NCBI GenBank assembly: GCA_021186555.1
Contig: JAJKFL010000011.1
Location: 32,103,611 to 32,167,610 of the forward strand
Length of the DNA stretch: 64,000 bases
Source of the DNA: Reticulitermes speratus
Taxonomy: Eukaryota > Arthropoda > Insecta > Blattodea > Rhinotermitidae
Direction: 5' to 3'
Below the pieces are notes generated by a model. It had not been told where the DNA came from and did not search any database. It was given only the letters and a program-made list of their open reading frames with translations. Within the stretch, counting starts at the first letter, position 1; the number at the start of each line of letters is the position of its first letter. The position numbers and the translations under genes were made by a program. Shown one piece after another: positions 12,701 through 25,500 of the stretch.

Positions 12701-15700
12701 CACATGCTTTTACACAAAAATAAAATTTCAGACCTCTTTCAGCATCATAGATGCCACCATCCCCAGCCTTGCCACCACTGCAAACAGCACCATCATTGCC
12801 ACAGTACCATTAGTACTGACACTGCCACAGCCGCCACCACCAGCACCAAAATTACCACTGCTACCACCAACACCGCTGCCACTGGCCCCACTCCACCAGC
12901 ACTGCCGCCGCCGCCGCCGCCACCACACACCACCACCACCACCACCACCACCACCACCACCAACGTAACCTCCACAAACATTAACCCCTCCACTGTCACC
13001 ACTACCACCCCAATCACTGACAAAGACAGTGACCGTCAATCACGATATTGTTCTTATTACAGTTATCATTTTATTCTTTTTAGATGTTACAATGCCCAGC
13101 ACATTACTGTACTGGCATTGTTATTACTGTGGTTTACATCTGTGTTTAGTAGATAAACATGCAGGTCAGATACGCTTTGATGAGCGTTGCAAGACCCACG
13201 GAGCACCAAACACAATACTGCCCATACTCTCCAGCATTCACTAAGCATGTAGTTTCCCACCACAGGGATTTTCAAGAATGCAACACCCTACTGTTGGGGA
13301 GGCAGTACTGTATACATTTTTATCATGCAATGTGTTGGCTGTGAGCCACTCACCATTAAATAAATAATCGCAAAGAAGCACCAAAAACATTGATGTGCCC
13401 ATGGCATACCTTGCCCCTTCTAAGTTGTTGGTCTATATTTACCTGCAATTTGAGGAGATTCAAACATGCCACAGCCATGCATTCCTTATCTTGTGGTGGT
13501 GGCCAGTCCAAGTTCCCACTGACACCTTCACAGACAAGGCTAAGGAGCTGATCAAGCATTCGGAATGTTTCTTCACAAACATCCACCACAAACGCGACAT
13601 GTAAGTTGATACTCCACTTACTACTACTGGTCCAAGCAAAACTCTGAAACCAAGAGACATTATTAAAACAGTGAACAAAGCATGATCGAGCACACAACAA
13701 AAAAGCTTAAATTACATTGTAACTAACAACATTAATTTTCACATAACCTGAAAGAAAATAATCTAAAAACTTTGTTTCTTTCTTCACATTGATGCTTTGC
13801 CATTTATGTAAGACATAAATGTAAGATGGGAAATTAATATTGATGTAACAACATTTATACTTTTTCTGCAGTTTCCATAGCTTGTGTCTATGTTTCCCAT
13901 CCCTAAGATGGAGGCAGCACATTCCTGTGTAGCACTGATACCCATCTACTAAATTACACAGTATCACATCCCAGAAGACTGTTATCATTTTACCATTCTG
14001 TTGATGCTCATGCCAGTCTAGGATAGCAAACCCACCGCATGAACATAATCTGCAAGAAACTGCAATTTAATAATACAACAAATCATAAGTGCATTACTTC
14101 TTTTTGGCTTAACGAATTATACTGTTTTAAAATTTATTTACAGTCATACAGAAAATAAATGATGTAAAAGCAAGCAGTCATACCCTGTATTATGGACCTA
14201 TCCCAGCCCAGTGACTGGCTACTCTCTGATATACTTCATGGTCACCCTCCAAGGGATAGAACCTCATTTAGTGCTACATAATGAGTCACTACAAGCATCA
14301 TTAACATTTAAACAACCTGCATCCACACACAGAACGCCTTAGAATTTAATTTTATATATTTAGGCAACGAGGAAATTTACTGCATTTTTAAGACATGCAG
14401 CATAATCTCTGTTTTATTTTCCACAAAATGGCCTTTATTTCATAATTTAGCCTTTTGTGTTCAAATAATACTCACGTTTTACATAAACCATGCGCTACAA
14501 TTTAAATACCAACCTGGTCGTTTAAAGGTTAAATAAACTAAAAATAAATAAAATAAATAAGTTATGGCATTATGATGGCATTTGCCAAGAGGAATTAAAG
14601 ATGATCTTGGAAACCTCATCAGTTACAGCCAGTCTTGTGTCCGAGGTTTGGCTCTGGGCCCTGACAAATATGAAGCTTGAACTATAACCACTACACCCCA
14701 ATGTCTGATAATACCTGAGTTGGTCCACAGGCAATTCCAATGATAACTTTTCCCTGAAGAGCAGTAATAAGAGTCGGCTCAAGGACGCTGCTGCCTGTGG
14801 TCTCTCCAACCTGAGCGTAATCATTCCTTCCCCAGCCATACACTTCACCCTCGTCAGTCAATGCCAGTACATGAACAGAGCCCACTGCCAGTGACACAAC
14901 TCTCTTCCCTGCAACACCACGCAGAATGCAGAATCAGTGTCTATTGAAGGCACGTCACTTCTAAGTATGCAACAGTACAGTAAAGTACACTACACAACCT
15001 CGCATGTTTTTACCATGCATCTGACACCAAATGTACTGAAAACTTACTACATTACCCTAAATCAGGGGTCCACATGTTTTCAAAAAATCTAGGAGCCACC
15101 TCAGAATTCTGGGTGCCATAAGGCTGACATGAACAAATATTAGGTGCCACCATAGAAAATTCAGTCGCCCTGGTGACCTGATGACCGGGATACCCCCCTT
15201 GCCCTACATAATGATGTCTCTGAACTTATTTTAAAATCATGCCATTAAGTTAACTGGGGAAACAGATGTAGAGCTCCACACATACTCTTGACCATGGCAC
15301 CAGATGAAGGAAAATGATTAGCTTCATACATCGCCACTTTACCCCAAGGAAAGAAAACATTCCCATTGCAGAAGGTTGGGTGTGCCCTATTACTTTTGTG
15401 GACACTGTGCAGATGTCCAAGCTGCAGCCCCAGACTATACTAAATAAGCTACCCCAGCATCAGATTTGAGTATTCTGAATAATAATTCATTCTTGCTAGT
15501 TTCATCACTTACCTACCACCACATAGACCAGCATATTTAAACATGGTATTGAAAATAATAAGAATTCACTATTGAAAGCTTTACCATTTACCACAACAAA
15601 CACAGCAAATTTAGTAGGTTATCCAGAACACTTATTCTTGGTAAACAGGCCACACAAATAACAATAGCAACTGTTAGCTGAAACAAACCTGTTTTTATCA

Positions 15701-18700
15701 ATGTAACTGTATTTACTATAAAACCAGACATTCCAAAATACAAAGGCATCTCCAGAAGTTCCCGGATTAAGTCGATGAAGAAATACACACTTTCGTTACT
15801 GGTCATAGTTCCTTGAAATCAGCCATATAAAACATCAAATCACCCTTAATGCACACATCGGTAAACACCTGTTGGGAAGCAATGCAAAGTTTATGACCGC
15901 AAAATTCACTAGACCGGCCCAGAAGATACCAACACTATGAAACCTAGTGGCAGAAAGCTGTACTACCTGCCACTCTCAGTCCTAGTCACAAGTCTGGGAA
16001 CTTCTGTATATGCCTTCATACTTTCTTCAAGTCTGTCAGTTCTTAACTCTGACATCTCGTTACTTCACACTGTAGGAAAGCTAATCTCCTGTGCTGCCAG
16101 AAGTCTTACCTTGCAAGACCTCAATAAGTTTTGGGAATCTAACATGTTCTTCAGAGGCATGCCCTAATCTATGTGTGTCTCCCTTGCCCCACGAATAAAC
16201 AGAGCCACTCTTTGTGAGTGCCAGGCTGAACTGTGCACCACAATAAACCTTTGCCACTTCAACATCCTGGAGTTTGTCAATCAACTTTGGCGTCTTGGAA
16301 CCATCACTGCCTCCTCTACCTGCATACCAAACAAAATGGTTATGAACATAGGGAAAAAACATCTTAAATTTAAAATTATAACCTCAAATCATAGTGCCAA
16401 GAAAGGCTACGATCTTCTGGGATGTCATGCTATTTCAGTAGATAGGCAATATTTTGGAGGAATCTGCTGCCTTCACTTTCAAGTGAACTGTTCTATCCTG
16501 AAGAAAACAGCAGCAGGGCCCTATGAAACAGTGGTACCTACTGATAAACTAAATGGCACTACATCCCATACGATCATAATCTTAAAAGTCACTGCCATGA
16601 AAACCCCCACTCTCAAACATGATATGCATAAATAAGTGCTCAAAATTAAAGCCTTCTACACTTCAAGTCCAAATATTTCTGACAGTGGTGTGTAACAATA
16701 AACACAGACTATTTTGGACACTGTACATGAGTGTGGGGTTTTCCAAACACAATATTTCAGAAACCTATACTGTTTCCAATACGAAATATGAAGGTTCCTA
16801 TTCAGGTTGGCCTCTCAGGCAACAGTTTCAGTCTTTAAATGAGCCCCACTGAAATGAAACCTTTATACTCATATTTTGACAGAAACAGATCCAGTTTCCA
16901 AAACACTGTGTTTGAAAAAGCCTGAGACAATGGCCGATGTCCAAAGGCACAGTCATGTTTATTACAAGTATAGAAAATCATACTTAAATTCGATATTCAA
17001 GTGGAATTTAAGTACCTAGCCTACATTTTTATGTCTTATAGCTGCAGTTGGTACGTTAGCCCTGTGCTGTGACAGCAGCTTTTAATTTGAATGCCTTTCT
17101 TCTAGCATCTTTTTGTTTTATACAGGTCAACAGATGAAAAGTCTCCAGTCTCTTATATCTTCCCACGACATATTTTCAAATTCCAACTGGCTCTCACCTC
17201 ACTTGTTGACGTCATCCAGCATGCATGGCTGAACCACTTGCTCTGGGTCAATCTATCCACCTCTTTCCTTTAAATTTTGATCCTAAAGCCCTCCTCAGCA
17301 TCCTTTATCTAGCCATTCCCTTCACATTCTAGTTGTTTTCTAACTCAGATAATAAATATTTATTTTAAACTTATTAAAACATTTCATGCCTAATCCTCTC
17401 CAAAACATCGGTAAATTTGATCACACATTTCTTTAAACCAACAAATGCACACCTGTTGTTTAATATATGATACAATTTTTTACAATAAAATCAGTCCAAC
17501 ATGTTTCAGATCCCTATTCTGGGACCATCATCAGGGACCCGTATTGTGAATCACACAAAATCACAAATCAACAAATTGTGATTTTGTGTGATTCACAATA
17601 TGGGTCCCTGATAATGGTCCCAGAATAGGGATCCAAAACATGTTGAACTCATTTTATTGTAAAAAATTGTATCATTTGTTGGTTTAAGCAATGTGTGATC
17701 GAATGAAAATGCACGGTATGAACAATATGAAGTTTATCGGTAAATTTCTAGCAAACTACACATTGTTATATGACACAACACAGTACCCGTCAAATGTCAA
17801 GCACCATGTTGTGTTATATAGAACTAAATAAATTGGTGTTGTCAACACAAATTTTTATTCGATGCATGTTCAATAATATATTATTCGGGCAACATGTTTC
17901 AACCGATTTTTGTCATCTTCAGGACCTCTAACATCATAAAAGTAAAAATATACAGCTGCATTCAATGTGTTGAATAAGTGAGATCACAGCTTTACATGTG
18001 GCAATGTACGTGATGCTTATCATTTTTACTACAGTCAGTAATTATTCAAAATTATTAAAAACATGACAGATTGTTTATGATATTAAATACTATCAGTGTT
18101 GAAGCATCTTGTTATACTATATCTTCCTGAAGATTTCCAGTTTGGTGACACATGGTATACAGGTTATTCGGTTGTTTCGTTATATTCATAACTGTAATTA
18201 TAACTGATATAATGAATATCTAGAAAGCATTGTCACAGATGCAACAACCCCAAATCTCAATATCTCTTCTTCATTTTCCCTCTACTTCCAGAAAATGTCA
18301 CCCATTGCTTTTGTTTCCCTTTTAAATGGTCCATATGTCCGCTTTAAATATCAGTATCAATTTTAAAACATACCGTATATTCTCGAATCTAATGCGCACC
18401 CTTTTTACAGTTTTAGAGGGCTAAAAAATCAGATGCGTATTAGATTCGCGTGCGGATTAGATTCGCGGTCTAGAGCTGGATTTTGGAAAAATGATTGAGC
18501 TGCTGTACGTGCCATAAGAACAATACAATACAATAATCTATTATTTTATTATTTATTATTATAATTTATTATTCATCAGACTCGCCGTCATCACTCATAA
18601 CTGAATCGTTATCCGTGCTCTCCACCCAGTCACTACCATCTTTATCTTCAACATCGTCCTCCCATACAATGTCATCGCTGCCTTGTCTTTCCGCCATAGT

Positions 18701-19462
18701 CGAACGTTGGTTTCATCAACTCCAAAAATTGCAGCGGCTTTGCGGTTTCCATTCTCCTCTGCGCACTGAATAACTTCACGTTTGAACTTCGCCGTATATG
18801 AGAGTCGTTTAGATTTCAGGCGTCCCTCTTCCATAACTACGGTACACGACAAATTGGAACAAGCACCTCCCACGTTTCAACAACTAAAGCTCAGCTGGCT
18901 TCAGACGAGATTGCGCACGTCTGTTGAGAAAGGCCCCGCCTCTATCGGTATGACTCATCGGCCACAGGCGTAGCGTCGGATTTTAACGCATTGGTAACAT
19001 CCAATATTATTCAATCAGTCGCCCCGTGGGCAAGGGGTGGTTGAAGGAAAGGTGCGGATTAGAATCGCGAACTAACTTTTTTTCGTTTAAGAAGTCGCCA
19101 AAAACTGGGTGCGTATTAGATTCGGATGCGCATTAGATTCGAGAATATACGGTACTTCACAAGATACTGTTCTGCCTTTTTTTTTTCAGATGTCTGTGTT
19201 CCATACTATATGGCACAGAACTACATGAATGCCAACCTTTGAACACAACTATCTTTCCCAGCAGCAATCTCTATACCTGCATAATGACACATATACAGTA
19301 ACATAAGGAATTTCTAACAATGGTTGTACATGAGTAAAGTCAGCTGCATTAACAAGAACTTTTTCCATCATCACAAAAATACTCAAAACAACACACTATG
19401 TTTTGGAAGCAAACTGCTTCCTTCTTCAGGTGAAACCACTAATCCTAAAACACAATTGACCA

Positions 19463-19502
<40 letters not shown>

Positions 19503-22500
19503 GGAAAAAGTTCTTGTAAATTCTGCTGATATTATACATATACAGGTTTAATTTCCCAGTTAGTCTTTGATGGCACTGCTACAGTTGTTTCAAAGTAAAA
19601 ATAACCTGTACTTCAAAAGGAGCAGTGTCACAAACTTCTATCATTTGTTTCCTACAGCCCTCTTACCTAACTTTCCATAATCTCCATCTCCCCAAGAAAA
19701 CACTAAGCCTGCATCAGTTACAATCAGCGTCTGTGCATCTCCACTGCCACAAGCAACATCCACCACTCTATGGCCTGCAATCATGAACCATAATAAACAC
19801 TGTTTAAATGCAACTTCATCTCCCTTGGTCCAGTTCAGCATGGTCACATAAAAAAAAATTAATATGAAAAATATTCCCTTATGTAGGATCATATTATGAT
19901 GACTTTTTTTTACAAAAAAGGTCAGTAATTCAATTGCGTTTGTCTTTTATAGTGATGCTACACCAATGTAATGAATGTTTGGAGGTTTCCTAAATTCTGG
20001 AGGAATTTACTACTTTTGAACAAGACAGCCAATTGGCAGGTTAGTCCGTGCGTGAAAGAATGACAGGCCAGAGTTGGGGTTATAAGGGGAAAGACTGAGA
20101 TAACTAGAAATTAACAAAGACAATTTTTCATAGGGGAAAGACTGAGATAACTAGAAATTAACAAAGACAATTTTTCATTTACAGGCTTCCAAAATATCAG
20201 GCTAAACATTCTTTCTCTTCCTCAAGTACCTCACAAAACTGGTCTCTACATGCCACACAATGAAAACCCATATTTCAGCTTAAAATGCTCCAATGGGGCA
20301 TAATTTTGAATCCTTCGTGATGATGCAGTTCACACACTTTAATTTTTAAATAAAATTTTTAAATTGTGGGAATAAGCATGATGGCAGAACAGCAAGCCAA
20401 TTGCACCAATGAAACCTCAAAAATAAACCACCATGGCAAATACACAACATTGTAATTTTTAATTAAATTAAATAAATTTTGCAAAATTTTTCTTTTTCTC
20501 ATTTTACCCCACCTACAAAACTACGCAACGCCATAACACCTAACACCACAATATGAATTTTCACTACCGTGCAAAATTCAAATTTCATATACCTAAAAGT
20601 ACCATTACACATACCCTTCAAACCTGCTACCAATGTTGGCACTTTGTGATCCTCACTACATCCATGTCCAAGTCGTCCATAATTGCCCCTTCCCCATGTG
20701 TACAGTTCACCAGAAGATGAAACTGCGGCACTAAAGAAGAGAATAAAAGCATCATAATGAACAACTGCCAAGGCACTGACTCACAAGATTTTTAACTGTC
20801 TCACTACCATGCTTCTACCAACATTTCAGGTGACATTAAGAGTAATTTGGTGTGATTCAATAAAATCAGGAAAATGTCTACAATTTTTAAATTTATTTTC
20901 TCTGAATTTGGTGCTGTTGACAAACTACGTACTGAACGAATGTATACTGCAAAATATACGACAAGGAAAATGTCTGGACCTACAAAAGGGGAAGTAATCA
21001 GAGAATACATAAAATTTCATGAGGAGTATGCACCAGGCAGGACACACAGGACATGTGAGTGAAATAACAAATATACAGATAGAGCAAGTTGGTTTCTGAC
21101 TTATAATTAGAACATGCCCTGTTTGAATCCTCAGTCAGGATACCAACTACCCTGACTGAGGATTTTCAACAGTACCATCAGGTGAACACCAGGACAGTAC
21201 CTTGAAATATGCCACAACCACTTCCACATCATTTCCAGTTCATCATTCTAAATCATGCCACCATTCAATGCAATAAAGTTAAAGCGACTGACAGCATTAC
21301 TAAATAAACTATAGATAAATAAAATGATCAGAAATATATACAAATTATTGTAACAGAACATTTAGGAGACCTAGGCATAGAGTATGATGATAAAACGGAT
21401 CTTGGGTAAGTAAGTTGTAAAGGTACAGATTCATTTCAATTGAATTAGGAGGATACCGCCAAATCATGAGCATCTGTGAACACCAAAATGAACCTTCAGT
21501 TTCCACACACACTGGAAATTAAAACAAAGGAATATTTTCAAACATACCTAGGAAATCATGTTAACATAAATGCCAAGGTCAAAATGGGACATAATTTAGG
21601 TAGACAACAAAGGAACAATATTGTTTCATGCCTAACTATGACATAACACTAATAGATTCCGTTTGGGAGCCCACAGCATACTGAGTCACCTGTAAGTGCT
21701 GCCACATGCGATGTGGACCATGTGCTTTCCTGCAAGTGCCTCTATCAGTGTAGGTTCATCTCTGGAGTTGCTGTCACCATGGCCCAGCCGTCCGTCATCG
21801 CCACTACCCCATGAATACACATCTCCATCTGAAGTTAATGCAAGGAAATGTTTCCCATCTGGATGTGCAGCCAACTTAATCACTTCTTTGTCACTAAAAC
21901 CTTCCACTTGTTGGGACACTAAAACAATTAATTTCACTGCATTACTAATGTTAAGTTAGAGCGTTAGTCAAGTTTTCCGTGCTTTTGGCATGTTCACAAT
22001 GAAAAGTTGCAAACATGCACAAAAGAAAAAGATGAAAAAACATTCAAGTTCCTGTATGAGGATTCAGGGAACTTCAACACACACACTCTTTCAGGGTATA
22101 CATTGCTCCTACTTAGTCCAACATTCAGTTGATTACAGTTCTTTCAAGTTAAATATACCTACCTGGTCAGAATTTTTTCATTTGAATAATACCATATTTA
22201 CCTAAATATAAAACAAGAACTTTCCCTTAGTTTATCTTCTGAACAACGGAGGGCCAACTTATAATCTTGCACACAGTTAACCACGTTCTCTTTAGCTATT
22301 CTGAAGGAGGATAGTCTTACATGCAGGGTCATCTTACATTCAGGTACACACAGATTTCATACACTTTTGCAGCTAACTTACCCTTTCTTGAGTAATAATG
22401 CCAATTAATCTCACCTGTGTTTCAGAACTGTAGTATACAGTGAACACCTTGCCAGCACTAGTGAGAATAAGCACACATCTCTCTGCACAGACTATCTGCA

Positions 22501-25500
22501 TAACACCCATTCTCCAATAGCTTCACAGTACTGAGGTGTCACCCCTGAATCCGTAGAGCTGCTCCATGCAAGCCAACCCCATGCCAGTACTTCCTGATAC
22601 TGACCCATATTCTGTACCTCCAACAGATGTAAAGCAAAGGTCACATCATTTGTACACATCACATTTCACAGTTACACATAACATAATTATGTTGTTCTTC
22701 TAAAACATTTAACTAACTACCTAACCAACTAAACTAACTAACTAACTAACTAAATAGCTACAAGGAGCAGAAACCTTCCTGAGAAGCTAACAGGCCCTCA
22801 GCTAGTCAAGAGACTCCCTGCATTTTATGGAATCCAAAGGTTGATTACCACATTCACATTACCTGTCCCTATCCTGAACCAGATCAATCCAGTCCACGCC
22901 TCGCCATCCTATTTCTTGAAGATCAATTTTAATATTATCCTCCCATCTACCTAGGTCTTCCAAGTGGTCTGTTTCCATCAGGTCTCCCCACCAAAACCCT
23001 GTATGCACCTCTCCTGTCTCCCATATGTGCCACGTGCCCCAGCCATCTCATTATTCTTGATTCTATCACCAAAATAATATTTGGTGCTTAGTACAGATCA
23101 TAATTTAACGACCACTGGAGGTCATAACTCACCTTAGTGAAGGTTGCCGGAGGAGCATGAGGGGCTGCTAACCTATCCAAATGTGACATGATGACTACAG
23201 CAGCCTGTTTCAAGTCAACAGCGACACTGTCACTGTCTGGCAACTGCAGAAACCTCAGGAAACATTCAGTTGGGCTAACCTGCAACCAGCAGAGAAAAAA
23301 ATCATGCTTCAACAACGTTACGTAAGCCCAATTTGCACTATGGAAATGCTCATGGTCCTCTCTCAGTAAAAAAAAATATTCCTTGCCACCATATAACGGC
23401 TTAAACATGATCAGTGGTGTGACTATCGCTATTCAAACACAACAAAGAATATCCAAGTGGCTCTCAACTGGAATACGACCATACCCATAGTGTGCTTCAG
23501 ACCATACTCTCCCTCACAATGCTTCTCCAGACACAAGAAATTTTTACATTACAAGTTTATATTATTTACATTACAGGTTATTCCAGTCTATGGTAATATC
23601 TCCCTTGCTAGAAACATGAACTGTCAGTATTTGCATTAGAGAACAATGTAACAGAAAGTGGTACAGTTCAGCGGCTAGCACTCATATCCAGGATGTCACA
23701 GATGTAGCAGAGAGGATGAATAACCTGAGGGTGTTCAGGGGTCTACTCAGTTCCTCCACACAGATCCTGGGACAACTCCTTTCCACGCCTCCTTCTAATT
23801 TCATCATTCACAGCCATCCAGTTGCTCAACAGCACAAACGGCATTAAGATGACCTTAAGTCATCTACCACAAAAACAAAGGCAGCAGATTTCTTCAAAAT
23901 AATGATTACCTATTGTGCATGGCTTCAAGCTACATTTGATCACTATATTTTCCATCTGGCTTGCAGAGCCATAGCTTAAGTGTAATGAAGTTTCAGAGTC
24001 AAACAATAAAAGAACCAATGTTAAAACACAACTGACCATAATTTGTGCATTTTCATCCCAAAAAGCATTTAAAGGACCAACTTTAGAAGATGATATTTGT
24101 TCAAATCTCCTCAACAGCGGTACCAGAGGTGCACTGGTTCCAGATGATACAACCCTGAAACAAGAAATGCAAGGTCACACACTACACAGTCATACCTCAT
24201 AACAGCTCTGATAAAGATGTGAACTGGAATAACTGATCTGCTGTCTGATGCATTGACAAACTGTGTAGGAATGCAGAGGGTTTGGTGAGACTCATGACAT
24301 GTAATACACTCCTGACTTCACAATCACGTGGAAAATATTTAAATTATCCTTGGCAATCTTTTCACTTGTTATTCACAGACAGCATGTAGATAACCTTTCT
24401 GTATCATTCAGCAAGCTTGTAGCACTTGCTCCTTTGATTTTTAAAATAACAGGACAAATGAGCCAAAGCAGTAATCAAAAAGGCCTATGCATGAAGAGTA
24501 TTAAACTATTTAAGTTCCCAGACTGTATTAAGAAGCATTAGAACACACAAATATAGCTGCAATTTTGGACACTGTCCATTGTCTCATGCTAAAACCTACA
24601 ATGTTTTGGAGGATGGATCTGCCTCTGTCTTCAGACGGAATGGGGAAAGAAGAGAACCTACTTTGGTGGGCCCATTGGAAAAAGCTTGGGATTGAGACTA
24701 GCTCTTACAGCCTCCAAAACAATGTGTATTTTTAGGTGCATTTGCATAGTCAAAGAAACCACCTAATAGCTTCATCATGTCTGTCTGTCTGTCTGTCTGT
24801 CATCTGCATGTAACAGCTCAGCTCCACTGAACAAATTTTCATAAAATTTTATATAGGAGACTTTTGTTAAAATCTTCCAAGAGACTCCAAATTTTGTTAA
24901 AATTGAACAAAACCTTCAGGTACTTTATATTAAGACCTAAGTACATTTTATTATTACAAAATCTTTTTAGCTCAACAGCAGTACTAAAGAGAATGCACTG
25001 TTGCATGCCCATGGTAACACGTTCAATATTTATATTACCGACAGAGACATGTTGGTCAACAATACAAGTGAAACACATTGTTGAGTATCCATAACATTTA
25101 ACTAGACAACACTATAAACACACTCTTTCCAGCAACATGAATTCGCTGACAGCAATGCTGCCAAAGTTATTTTATACTGTTGACAGTGACACACATAGCT
25201 CCACAATACACAGAGAATGCATTGTTGCCTCCCAATGGCAACAGTGGACATGCAAATGTGCCACAATAATATGTTATATGTAGACTGCCTATCTTGTTTA
25301 GTCTGAGATGATAGACAATGTCCAAACTTTCAGTCACAAGTACTATCATATGCCCAGGACCAGCCCGAGACACGTCAGCACCCCAGGCAGGTGAATAATT
25401 TGGCACCCCTTAAAACCGATATTCTTTGAACTTTTCGGCCTATTACAGGGCTGGAAAAACTTTTTGAGGGCATGTGCCCAAATTGCAGATATTTTTCAGA

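Noticed and set aside
12704-13156. Long Thr/His-rich open frame (plus) and Gly/Val-rich frames (minus)
   Set aside because: They are read-outs of the CCA/CAC microsatellite; no start context, splice logic or conservation.
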